A stretch of DNA of 64,000 nt, from NCBI RefSeq assembly GCF_000715075.1, contig NC_134095.1, forward strand, positions 11,660,222 through 11,724,221. Reading direction: 5' to 3'. Position 1 is the stretch's first letter. Each line of letters begins with the position of its first letter. This stretch comes from Nicotiana tabacum. Taxonomy: Eukaryota > Streptophyta > Magnoliopsida > Solanales > Solanaceae. This document shows, piece after piece, positions 11,386-22,875 of the stretch. Made by a program: the position numbers and the translations under genes. A model generated the notes under the pieces. The model searched no databases and had not been told where the DNA came from. It saw nothing but the letters and a program-made list of their open reading frames with translations.

Positions 11386-12366
11386 TCTAGACTGAGCTTA
11401 GCAAACTTATTACCGTTAATAATCTAATTACAAGAATATATATACAATGACACATACTTTTGATTAGTGTATTAGCGGATTAAATCGAAAAACCAAAGTG
11501 GACCAATTTCTTTTGTTATTTGGTTTACATTTTCAATTATTGGTTTGGCTTCAGACGAAATATTTAAAAGTTTTCGTTCCTTAATTAGTTTGGTTTTGAA
11601 TTTAAAAAATAAAAATCGAAAAATCATTTTTTAATTTTTTTATATAAAACATATTTGATTCTTGGTATATGATCCATAAAGATATTAACTAGCATTGCAA
11701 TAATAACTAAATTTTGTTTTGATTATGGTATTAGTTTGCAAGTTTATTCTTGTTGACTCTTTGCATTATGCTTAATTTTATAGGAGACTAAAAGTGTTTG
11801 ACTATCTCATCAAATATGTATTACTAGCTTATCAGCAGTGACTGATGACCATTATTTCAATCATATTATTTAATTTAGAAAAAAAATATTTAAGAGATTT
11901 GACATAACTACTCCGCCATAATAGTCATTCTTTTCTTTGTCATTAATTCAAATATGTAGATTTCATTTTTTGTGTGTGTGTTTTATTAATAGATTCTGTG
12001 AATAGTTACCTCCGTTGAATCCAATGTACTTTCAATATTGATTTCTCTATTATACCACACTGTGGAATCAAAAGCTTATGTTCATCTTTTACATGATTTC
12101 AGGTTCCTCGTCGCTACCATGGACCACCCACCGGTTAGACACATTTACCGTGAAGACAACAAAGCAGCGCACCCCCTAGCAAGCTATGGGAGTATCTAGG
12201 CCTCGCATAATTATCTTGAGTGTGAAGACTTATTTTGAAATGAACCATCTTTATTTATTTCTTTAATATTTCGCAGAGGTTATTTAGGGAGTAGATCGTT
12301 AAGATCACTTCCTCGTTATAATAACTCTACTTAATTTCATCTTTCAATAAAAGATCTCTTAATTAA

Positions 12367-12386
12367 CCCCCCTCCCCCCCCCCCCA
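12367..12386. repeat. poly-C rich run
   Basis: This is a C-homopolymer tract broken by a single T, comparable to the one at 935-951. It is a likely site of slippage and assembly error. Confidence 0.8.
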
Positions 12387-12433
12387 CAACCAAAAATAAA
12401 AATAAAAATATATTATGCAGGTGCTTCTTAAAT

Positions 12434-12507
12434 ACTCGATGCCACATTCCTCAATGTATAAGAATAAACTACTCGATGCCACATTCCTCAATGTATAAGA
12501 ATAAACT
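12434..12507. repeat. exact 37-base tandem duplication
   Basis: The 37-base unit starting ACTCGATGCCACATTCCTCA is present twice in direct succession (12434-12470 and 12471-12507) without a visible mismatch. It is therefore a recent duplication, or an assembly collapse or expansion point. Confidence 0.9.
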
Positions 12508-14221
12508 AGCACATTTACATTGTAAATTTGGATTTGCTCCCTTTAAACCCCTTTTCTTGGATCGTTTAATCAAAATGAATAAGAGACTGGTGGAATTAGT
12601 GCAAAGTGAGTAGGACGGTTATATTTCATAAACTTCTATGATCAACATCTTAGACATTTTTTATGTGATCCATACTATCAAACATTGATCGTAGCAATTA
12701 ATGTACAAGATAAACTTATGGCATGCTTAATTAAGGACACAATTGCTTAAGGACGTATCTCGCCCTAGTTTTGGCCAAGAAATTAATCGATATTAGGCAT
12801 TTCTCCCTTTGGAACTTCACGGTAGTAATTAAATTAACTACTGATCAATAATAATTTGGCTACATAAGCGAGCATATAACTACCTTCGGGTTTTGCCTGT
12901 CCTTTATAATAATTTTTTTTTTCTGAACTCTGGAAAGCATTGGCAATAACAGAAAGGAAATGGTGCATGCGGATGTAATGTATCGATATCGGGTTCAACT
13001 GAACTAATACTTTTGAGCATAATTTGCGTGTAAAAATGTACTGATAGTACAATAAATAGCAATATAAACTCACAACTTTAAAAATACAATGTGTTCAATG
13101 CTAAAAACCTTAAAAGTTAAACTCATAAAATTTAAATTTTAAATCCACCGCTGAAAAGGGTTCATATAGTTGTTGTGTCCGCCCATTGGCTAACAACATA
13201 TTTGATATCTACATACAGAAAGAGAGAATCCACTTCAAATAAAATACGTCTTTGCTAGCTAGCCAACACATAAAATGACCGAAAGCAAATCCTAAAATAT
13301 ATAATTCAAGTCGAGAGTAATATTGTAGGACCAAACCAAATACTATATATTGAATTGACCCAAGAAAAACACAGTTGCCTTGAAAAGTTTCTTGAGTACA
13401 CTAGAAACTAGAAACACTGTTGGAAACTTGACTTATTCATGAAATTAAATGTGGAGAAGAGAAAGTTCTTTCATTTCAAAATAATATCACAAGCGCATGA
13501 CAAGCAAACTATTCTTACCAAATCTAAGAATATTAAGAAATACTAATACTAAATATAAAGAGTTTCACTTGCACCAATGAGGATGGAGGTGTAGTTAATC
13601 TCTGCCTCTTTAATTAATTAACATAAATTCCCATCAATTTGGAATTTACCTTTCAAAATGTTACACGTCCAAGATTAAGGAAGATCATCCGTACCAAATC
13701 AAAGATTACATTAGGAGTTACTATATAAAGTTGGACTTTCTAGGTTGTCCGCTGTCAAATTCGACTGAAGCAATTCATTTGCCCTATTGTTTATGTCACC
13801 GACTTTGGGATTAACTACCAAAGAAACCTCCAGTGTTTCCTATTCATTTTTGATCTGAGCAGTTTACAGTAATTCCGATAAGTTCTACTTTGGATAAATA
13901 TTACTAGTGTATTTGGATTGCCTTTAAAGAAAGCACTACTTTTAGTTTTAACTTTAATTTGTGAAAACAACATTTCTGATTTTTTGCTTCGAAAACATTT
14001 TGGCCTGATTAATGGAAGACAAAGTCTGTTTTCAATACGAAAACAAAGTTGATTACAATTCCACGAACTTTTTCAAATTCAAAGAAGTAATGAAGATAGT
14101 TAATTCTTCTAAATACTAATATCTTTTAACTACATACCATTATATCTCACATTTATGCTAGAATCATATTGTCCAGCCAAATATCTTCAACCATTTAATC
14201 TTCTATAGGAATAAAAAAAGG
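12508..14221. other. intergenic, no gene seen
   Basis: This is AT-rich DNA without long open frames, splice-consistent exons or RNA genes. Possible small repeat pieces could not be delimited. The same holds for 11386-12366, apart from the poly-C tract listed separately. Confidence 0.4.
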
Positions 14222-14305
14222 ACAGCTCGGTATACTAAGTATTCCGTATTAACGTAAGGTCCAGAGAAAGATTGCACCCTAAGAGGGCGTAATGCAGGCA
14301 GGTTA
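14222..14305 (-). mobile_element. truncated SINE, reverse orientation
   Basis: Read on the minus strand, this piece shows the SINE 3' body (CTCTTAGGGTGCAATC, then CGGAATACTTAG) and the tail ACCGAGCTGTCC followed by a T run. It is the 3' half of the SINE type at 5101-5264, and the head is absent. Confidence 0.6.
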
Positions 14306-14612
14306 TAAGATTTCAAAATTACTCGCAAAGTACTTATATTGGTGCATGCTACGATCATGTCAAATCAATATTTATAGCTCTCACTTAAGTTCAATTTCTT
14401 ACCCTCTTAATAAAGAAGATAAATACACTACGAAGTTCAACAATGTCAAATGGAATCCCACATAATTGATGAAGTTCAACATTGCAATCCAGAACCAGCA
14501 ATATTGTCTTCCACAATGTTACCTTCGTCCATCAAGTGGGGTCTCAAAAGAAAAACAATAAGACTCAACGAAAGTTAAAACTTGGTGTTTAAATGATACT
14601 ATTAATTTATTA

Positions 14613-15155
14613 TGTATAGGGTAAAATAAGTTTATATTAAATGCTAGGATGATTGCGTGACACGTGAAACCAGAGGTAAACGGAAGATAAATCGAATGAA
14701 AATCAAGACCGAGGACAATAGCTTCAGTTGGTACCGGGTAGATCCCCAAGGGAACGCAGTCAACGGAAGCAAACGAATATTTGTTACTAGATGGAATTTA
14801 ATGAAGAATATTCCTCAGTATTAAATATGCAGTCGTTGCGAAAATTTTTGGCATTCATGGCATGTCGTTACATATTCATCAATGACTTCCTTTATTGTCA
14901 TTTAAGAGAGGCTTGATCCTAGGATCTTGTTCCCTAGGTAAAGTTGTAAATAGTGACTTCAACAACCATTGTAACAAAAAATATCTCTGGCAAAACTTAT
15001 GCTATACATTATTCTCAAGCTAAATAACATAACTTTATTTTCTGTCTAATATTGTTCTTATCACTGCCTTCGGAAGCCAGGTTGCTTGCTATTTCTCTTG
15101 ATTTCAATACTAAGTCTTATTTTTTGTTTAACTTATTTATCATTTGGGATCAAAT
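14613..15155 (+). repeat. 5' LTR of Tat element (3' end truncated)
   Basis: This stretch aligns along its length to 50169-50723: shared blocks include GATTGCGTGACACGT, AAGACCGAGGACA, TACCGGGTAGATCCC, TTTTGGCATTCATGGC and TATTATTCTCAAGCTAAATAA. At GGATCAAAT (15155) the homology stops and Athila LTR sequence begins. The last 59 bases of the LTR (present at 50724-50782), the primer-binding site and part of the leader are therefore missing. A CTAGGTAAAGTTGTAAATAGTG block near 14935 may be near the promoter. Confidence 0.88.
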
Positions 15156-16570
15156 CATAACCAACTCATAAAAGAGTGAAATCTGCACAAGTTCAAAGCT
15201 GAGAGAAAAGGCGCTGACGGTGATAAAAGAGTGCGGCCGCGGAAGGACAACCGCTTGGGGCGGCCACAATTACGCTTCCAGCGAAAATGAGGTTCAGAGA
15301 GGTGTTTTGAAGGCAGACAGGGACCGCTGACTACGGTGAAATAGCGCGGCAGCGGAATTACTTGACGCGGCCGCGGTCCAAATTTCGTCCTCAGCGGAAT
15401 TGAGAATCAGAGGACTAGAGATTGGAGCTCAAATGAAAACCGCAGTCCGCAAACATATTTCGCGGCCGCGGTTGAAGACAACGCTGAGGCGGTTGCTTTT
15501 TCGCTCCTAGCAGAATCAAATCCAGACCAAGATCAGAAGAGAAGAACCGCGGTCCGTGCTTGCTTTTGCGCGGCCGCGGAAGTCCAAGCGCCAAGGCGAC
15601 CAGTTTTTCACTGTCAGCGGAACCTCCGTAGGGGCATTTTTATCCAGTAATTTCAGTTGTATATAAGTAGATCTTTTCAGATTTTTAGGGTATCTTTTTG
15701 TACTGTGGAGCTTGTGAACAACCGTATTTTACTACTTAGAGTAATTTTACAACATCTTTAGCCATTAATCTTAGATTTTCTCCTTGTAATTGACTTTTAT
15801 GACTTATATTTCATCTTCATCTTTGATTTCTACCTTTATTATGAGTAGCTAAACCCATTAGCTAGGGTTGTGGCCCAACCCTAGTGTGGATATTTAATGA
15901 GTCTTTTATTTTAGGGCTTAACAGTTTATGGGTTAGTGATATTTAGCATGTTTCATGCTTTAATTGTAGAATTGGTGGTTGCAAACACTGATTCATGCCT
16001 TTATGGCGTAGACTCTTCTTGAGAAAGAGGGACTAAGTCTAGGAATTTCAGGCTAACAAGGAATTGGGGTGCACTCAGAGATTGATAACCCCAACTAAAG
16101 GGTAAAACCAAGAGATAGTAATACCCGACTTGAGCCAATTTTACTTCTATTATTTGAACACCCAATTGGGCTTGAGAAAGCCAATTAGGGCAAAGTCACT
16201 CAAACTATCGAGAGGTATAGAGTGAGTAATTTTGTATAATGGTTATATCACGGCCCCAAATATAACAAGCTTGTCCTAAATCTTAGACCCCATTAGATAC
16301 TCGCCTAGGTGTAAGTCACTTCCCTAGTGCTTTTTATCGCTTGAGAATACCCTTACAAAAATATTGTACTTAGCTTATTTTCAGGAATCCTTAGCAGTAA
16401 AATTAGAATATAATCAAATCCAAATATGTTTAGAAGTGCAACTAAGAGCAACGTGCATAACTAGATTGGATAGAAACCCAACTCCAAACCAATTCGATCC
16501 CGACCTTTCGGGTAAAAGCTGCATCGATCACTCTTGCCATTCTATAGTGGTATAGGGTTGGAGCCAATCA
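15156..16570 (+). repeat. 5' LTR of Athila element A (truncated)
   Basis: This aligns with 26423-27856 of the 3' LTR. Differences are mostly G/A and C/T changes, for example GCGGCCGCGG here against GCAGCCGCGG in the 3' copy, which points to old methyl-cytosine decay. It ends GGAGCCAATCA just before the primer site. CpG-rich modules containing GCGGCCGC occur near 15233, 15365, 15462 and 15570. Confidence 0.85.
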
Positions 16571-16575
16571 CTTTT

Positions 16576-16593
16576 TGGCACCGTTGCCAGGGA
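16576..16593 (+). other. primer-binding site of element A
   Basis: TGGCACCGTTGCCAGGGA lies 5 bases after the LTR end. It resembles the TGGCGCCGTTGCCGGGGA site used by Athila elements, which I recall as complementary to the 3' end of tRNA-Asp. Two positions differ, both G to A changes. Confidence 0.7.
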
Positions 16594-16692
16594 GTTAAAT
16601 GGTTTTGAATATCTATCTAACTAGTTGTGTGTTTTGTTTTTTCTTTCCTTCTGTTTTACTAACTTGTGTGAGTTAATCAATTAAGGTACAAG

Positions 16693-18854
16693 ATGGCAAA
16701 AAATGATCCTAACGAAAATGTTATCCCGGGGGAGGAGGTAGATGATAATGGTGAGGATGAGGTTCCTCTAGTACCTCAAAGTCAAAGAAGAGGCCGCCAG
16801 GCCAATGACAATATTCCAGACCCTCCCTCAGCTCCGCCACGAGTAGCTCCTCGGGTGCTTCCAAATGAAGGGTACGCAAGTGCAATTGTCCCACCTCGGA
16901 TCCGGGCGGGAAATATCCAAATTACAAATGTCATGCTGACCTTGTTGGAGCAAAGATGATACTTCACAAGTTCTCCCTATCAGAATGCATATAAACATCT
17001 AAAGGGCTTTGTGGATACCTGTTGGGGTAGCAAACAAACAAATGTGTCGGAGGATGCATTGAGACTGAGATTGTTCCCCTTTTCACTTAGAGGGAAAGCT
17101 TTGGACTGACTCGAAAGACTCCCCAAACATTCCATCACTACGTGAGATGAGTTGGCCGACAAGTTTATAGCCAAATTTTTCTCACCGAGACATATGGCTG
17201 CATTAAGGGACGAGATCTTAGCATTTAAACAAGAACCGAATGAACCCCTTTACGAAATCTAGGATAGATATAGAAATCTAGGAAAAAATCCGCCTCCTTT
17301 TCCATCCCAAGGTCCTAGCTCGTCAAACAATGAGATGGGAAGGATTGAGTTGATGTTTGAGCAAATGATGAAAAAGAACGCCGACTCTAATGCCCAATTG
17401 GCGTCCTATAATACTTCAATCCACAATCTAAAGGTCCAACTTGGCCAGATTTTGCAATCTTTGAACACTCGCCCTAAGGGGTCACTACCTAGTGACATGG
17501 TAGTAAACCCGAAGGGTGGGAACAATACCGGCCATGCAATGGCGGTGACCACTAGGAGAGGTAGATGTGTTGAAGCAAGTACCTCCAAGCAAAAGGAAGT
17601 TGTGAGTGATGATGTTGTAGTGCAAAATGATGATGATCCTATAGTTGTTGAGCAAGTGAGTGAAGACAATGTGAATGGTGAGGTGAGAATTGATATTCAT
17701 GATAATGAGGAGAAGACTCAAAATGACGTAAACCCGTCTAGGGAACACGTAATAAACATGCCGGAAATAGTAATGCCTAAGCCCAAAGCTCCCTTGCCAA
17801 GGCCTCCTCCACCTTACCCTCAAAGACTTTCAAAGCACAAGAATGAAAACCAGTTCAAGAAGTTTATTGAGATGATGAAAAGTTTGTCGATCAATGTGCC
17901 CTTAGTGGAAGCTCTTGAGAAAGTGCCGGGATACGCCAAGTTTATGAAAGAATTGGTAACTAAAAAGAGATCTATAGATTGTGCGACCATCAAAATGACT
18001 CATCAAGTGAGTCCCATTGTGCACTCGATGGCTCCAAGGCTTGAAGATCCCGACGCATTTACCATTCCATGTACCATTGGAAGTGCGAATTTTGCAAAGG
18101 CATTGTGTGATTTGGGAGTAAGTATAAATTTTATGCCTTACTCTGTATTAAAAACTTTGATTATTGGTCAACCGAGAGCTACTTCAATGAGATTGCAAAT
18201 GGCCAATAGAACAATAAAGAGGCCACTTGGTATTATTGATGATGTTCTTGTCCGGGTGGACAAGTTTATTTGCCTACTGACTTTGTGATTCTCGACTGTG
18301 AAGTTGACTATGAGGTGCCGATAATATTGGGAAGGCCTTTGCTTACAACAGGGAAGACATTGGTTGTTGTAGAAGCAAGGGAGCTCACCTTCTGGGTGGG
18401 TGACGAAAAAGTTATCTTCCATGTGTGAAAATCAATCAAGTAGCCGAATAGTGCTGAGGTTTGTTCTTTTGTGGATTTGGTGACAGAGGTAATAGTTGAT
18501 GACACGAGTGCCATGATTAATGTGGAAGATCCTTTGGAAGTTGTATTGTTCGACCATGATGTGACCGAGGAGGAACGCTTGGTAGAGTGTGTTAATGCCT
18601 TGCACAAAATGAGTTCTTACTCCTATGAGCCCCGCAAACTCTCCTTGGATCTTGAGAACAGAAAAACTCCATCAACAAAGCCCTCCATCGAGGAACCTCC
18701 CGTGTTGGAGTTGAATCCTTTACCTCCACACCTCAGGTATGAATTCTTGGGCCTTTGTTCAACTATGCCTGTTATTCTTTCTTCTTGCCTTACTAACGTG
18801 CAGGTAGATGCCACCCTTGAGGTGCTTCAAAGAAGGAAGAGGGCAATTAGATGA
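16693..18854 (+). pseudogene. Athila A gag and protease, broken
   Basis: The gag frame opens at ATG 16693 with an acidic, Pro-rich N-terminus and continues through the capsid-like part (ALRLRLFPFSLRGKALD). It has in-frame stops near 16957, 17107, 17146 and at 17260-17262 (TAG). Just after the last stop about 745 bases present in element B are missing. The frame 17335-18288 holds a helical tail, a Pro-rich linker and the retroviral-type aspartic protease with the active triad as DLG (near 18109-18117). A frameshift follows near 18270 and another frame (18471-18854) carries the protease-RT linker. Gag would form the particle shell and protease would cut the polyprotein. Nothing here can give a full product. 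Confidence 0.85.
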
Positions 18855-18879
18855 ACTCTAGCTGATATTCGGGGAATAA

Positions 18880-21591
18880 GCCCTGCCTTTTGCATGAACA
18901 AGATTATACTTGAGGATGATGCCAAACCCTCCGTGGAACATCAAAGGAGATTAAACGAGCTATACAAGAGATCGTCAAGAAGAAGGTTATCAAGTGGATA
19001 GATGCAGGGGTTGTGTACCCCATCTCGGATAGTTCATGGACTTCACCGATCCAATGTGTGCCGAAAAAGGGGCGTATGACTGTGGTCACAAATGAGCAAA
19101 ATGAGTTGATCCCTACTAGGATTGTTACCGAATGGAGGGTATGCATGTACTACCAGAAGCTGAACAAAGTGACCCGCAAGAATCATTTTCCATTGCCCTT
19201 TCTTGACCAAATACTGGATGGACTTACGGGGCATTCTTACTATTGCTTTTTGGATGGGTACTCAGGCTACAACCAGATTATGATTGCGCTAGAGGACCAG
19301 GAGAAAACCACCTTCACATGTCTGTATGGCACCTTTGCATTTTCTAGGATGCCATTTGGTTTGTGTAATACACCGGCAATATTTCAGCGGTGTATGATGG
19401 CTGTATTTACTGACATGGTGAAGGACTTCTTGGAAGTGTTCATGGATGATTTTAGCATTGTGGGCAACTCTTTTGAATAATGTTTAGGTAATCTTGACAA
19501 AGTGTTGGCCCGATGTGAGGAGACAAATCTAGTGCTTAATTGGGAAAAGTGCCAATTTATGGTCGATGAGGGCATTATCCTTGGCCATAAGATCTCAACG
19601 AACAGTATAGAAGTAGACAAAGCAAAGATTGAAGTGATTTCAAAACTCCCTCCTCCTACTTCCGTAAAAGGAGTGAAGAGCTTTCTTGGGCATGCGGGGT
19701 TCTACCAAAGGTTCATCAAGGATTTTTCCAAGGTGGTGAATCCCTTGTGCAAATTGTTGGAGAATGATGCAAAGTTTGTGTTTAATGATGAGTGCATGAA
19801 AGCTTTTGAGCTTCTCAAGTATTGATTAACAACCACTCCCATCATCACCGCACCTATGGAGCTTGCCATTTGAGCTCATGTGTAATGCTAGTGATGTTGC
19901 GGTAGGAGCGGTATTGGGGAAAAGGGTAAAAAAGATGTTTCATCCGGTATACTATGCAAGCAAAACTATTAATAATGCCCATGTTAATTATACTGTGACG
20001 GAGAAAGAGTTGCTAGCAATTGTATTTGCAATGGAGAAGTTTAGGCCTTATCTCATGGGTGCCAAAGTGATTGTTCATACTGATCACACGACACTTCGTT
20101 ACTTGATGACCAAAAAGGATTCTAAAGCTCGATTGATGAGATGGGTTTTGTTGCTTCAAAAATTTGACCTAGAGATTGTTGATCAGAAAGGTTGTGAAAA
20201 CCAAGTGGAGGACCACTTGTCCCGCTTGGAGGAGGAGGGGAGACCCAAAAATGGTCTCAAAATTAATGATGCATTCCTAGATGAACAACTCCTCTCAGGT
20301 TTTGTGAATAGTATGCCTTGGTTCGTCGGTGTGGCCAGTTTTCTTGTGACCGACATTGTTCCTAGTGAGCTCTCTTCTAACCAAAGGAAGAAGCTTAAAA
20401 GGGATAGCTTGGATTATTACTGGGACGAACCTTATCTTTTCAAGATTTGTAATGATGGTGTGATCCAGAGATGTCTTCCGGAAGAAGAGCAAATGAGTAT
20501 TGTTGATGCTTGCCATTCATCGTCCTACGGTGGTCATCATGGTGAGGCGATAACTGCTTCAAAGGTTCTTAGTTGTGGTTTTTATTGGCCTACTCTGTAT
20601 AAAGATGCTGGTGAGCTTGTCAAGAGATGTGATGAATGTCAGAGAGCAGGTGGAATATCCAAGAATGATGAAATGCCTCTCACCACTATTCTTGAGGTTG
20701 ACATTTTTGATGTGTGGGGCATAGACTTCATGGGGCCTTTTGTGAGTTTGTGTGACAACACTTACATTCTAGTGGATGTTGATTGTGTATCCATGTGGGT
20801 TGAGGTCGTGGCTTTACCCAACAACGAAGCCCGGAGTGTGGTGGCATTTCTCAAGAAGAATATCTTTACTCGGTTTGGCACTCCTCGGGCAATCATCAGT
20901 GATGGGGGTTCTCATTTCTGCAATAAGACATTTGACACTTTGCTTGGAAAGTATGGTGTTAATCACAAGGTATCAACCCCTTATCATCCTCTGACTAGTG
21001 GACAAGTTGAGGTCTCCAATAGGGAGATAAAGAGCATATTGTCAAACACTGTAAATGCAAATAGAACGGTCTAGTCAAGGAAACTGGATGATGCTTTGTG
21101 GGCTTACAGGACTGATTATAAGACTCCAATTGTCTCCGTATCGGTTGGTATTTGGAAAAGCATTACATCTTCCGGTTGAGTTAGAGCACAAGGCTATGTG
21201 GGCGCTGAAGAGGTTAAATCTTGAGTGGGATGTTGTAGCAAATCTCCGGATAGAGCAACTCATTGAGCTTGATGAGTTCCGGTTTCATGCCTATTCTAGC
21301 TCGTCCTTGTATAAGGATAAGATAAAGTACTTACATTACAAATATGCACGAAGCAAGGAATTCAAGGAGGGTGACTTCGTTCTCTTATTCAACTCCCATT
21401 TACGACTATTTTCGGGAAAACTCAAGTCAAAATGGAGTGGCCTCTTTGAAGTGGTACATGTGACTCCATTTGGTGCTCTTGCTTTGAAGAATAAAATTGG
21501 TGAAGTTTTCGGAGTTAATGGGAACCGAGTCAAACACTACCTAGAAAAATTTGATGACAGCCACATTGTGACCTTGATCAATGTCAAATGA
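18880..21591 (+). pseudogene. Athila A pol: reverse transcriptase, RNase H, integrase, broken
   Basis: RT covers about 18895-19825 with the catalytic FMDD at 19439-19450, interrupted by a stop at 19478-19480 and a frame change near 18960. RNase H follows (19863 on); its first catalytic Asp is Asn (AAT at 19884-19886). Integrase includes the zinc-binding region (about 20510-20650, [11 protein letters not shown] to RCDECQ) and a complete DD35E set: Asp at 20724-20726, Asp at 20901-20903, Glu at 21009-21011. A stop at 21072-21074 and a small deletion near 21130 shift the frame to 21591, which holds the C-terminal part with GKLKSKWSG, the GPY/F-type module. These enzymes would copy the RNA and insert the cDNA. 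Confidence 0.9.
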
Positions 21592-22875
21592 TGATGGTAA
21601 CATGCGTCGTGTCGTAACATTAAATCAGGCGCTTCTTGGGAGGCAACCCATGTGTTTTTCATTTTCTTCTTAGTGTAGGATTTGTTTTGGACTAACTAGT
21701 TCTGAGATATATGTAGGAATTTTTGATGCAGTGTAGGACAATACTGGAAAATTTGGCTAAGTCTATAACTGGACTATTGACCGCGCTCAAAATTCCGCGG
21801 TCGGCAGAAGCATTTCGCGGGGGCATAATTTGGTAGTGGATGCAGACTTGAAAAGTCAAAAGTGAGACTACTTTGAAGTTTCATCCGCGTCCGCAGTGGC
21901 TTTTTCGCGGTTAGCGGACCTGTTCCGCAGCCGCGTCATATTTTTTGTTTTCAGCGAAAATGTTATATAGGTAGCTCATCAGAATAGGTTAAGCGCAGAC
22001 CGCAGTGGAATTCTGCGGCCGCGCTAGGTAAGCTTTGTGGGCCTCTGTGCATTTTAGTATAAATAGAAGGTTATCAAACCTTTTACCCTTTTCGCTCCTT
22101 GCTCTCTAAAAAGAAATTTTTATTGTTCATCGTTCTACACTGAGCCCTAGTCTGCAATAACACCAAATTAGAAGTCCATTTCCATCACTCATTACACAGC
22201 TGGTAATTTCAATTCATCATTGTTTTTCAATTTGTACTTTTCCTTTCTTTTAGTTTTAATTTCTTCATATTTTCTTTTAATTTTAACTAGGGTTAATTAG
22301 TTGTTAAATATTTGATTCTAAATTAGTTAGGGTTAATGGGTTATTAATTAGTGATGCCTAGTAGGGATTGGCAATGTTCATAATACCCGTTAATAACTAG
22401 AAAAAGTGAAACTCTAGGTTGCCAACTAAATGGTTAGAATGGTTAAAAATGGTTCGTGTGAAAGCCTGGGCTAAAAATGGTTAGAATTCCGCGGATAGAG
22501 GTAGAAATTTCACTGACAACGGCCTGCTATATGCGGTCGCGATTCCTTTTTCGTGGTCAGTGGAATCTTAGTTCAGAGAAATGCAACATTGGGTACGTGG
22601 CCGCGTCTGTTTTTTCGCGGATAACGGTTCAACTTTCGTGGCCGCGCCCGAAATTCCGCTCTCAGTGGTTGTTCAACTTCAGATACTGGGTAGTCTGAAT
22701 CCCAATCCTCCGTGGCCGCATTTGAAATTCCGTTCCCAACGGTAGCTAGTCCGCGACCGCGCTCGTTTTTCCGCTGTTAGTGGATCTCTGCCTGTTGGAA
22801 CACTATAAATTTTTCATCTGCCTTTCTTTACTAATTCTTTTAGCAACAATACTAATGATATTTCACTGATTGTAT
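21592..22875 (+). other. spacer between pol and env-position ORF of element A
   Basis: No coding frame is supported. Two CpG-rich blocks (21780-22040 and 22480-22770) carry repeats of CCGCGG, GCGGCCGC and related palindromes like those in the LTRs. Between them lies AT-rich sequence with a pyrimidine-rich stretch. In related elements this region holds a splice acceptor for the extra ORF; here TATATGCAG at 22872-22880 would overlap the first ATG. Confidence 0.55.

Noticed and set aside
14608..14612. Target duplication of the Tat element
   Set aside because: The left flank TATTA and right flank CTATG do not match under the most likely LTR ends, so no duplication is claimed.
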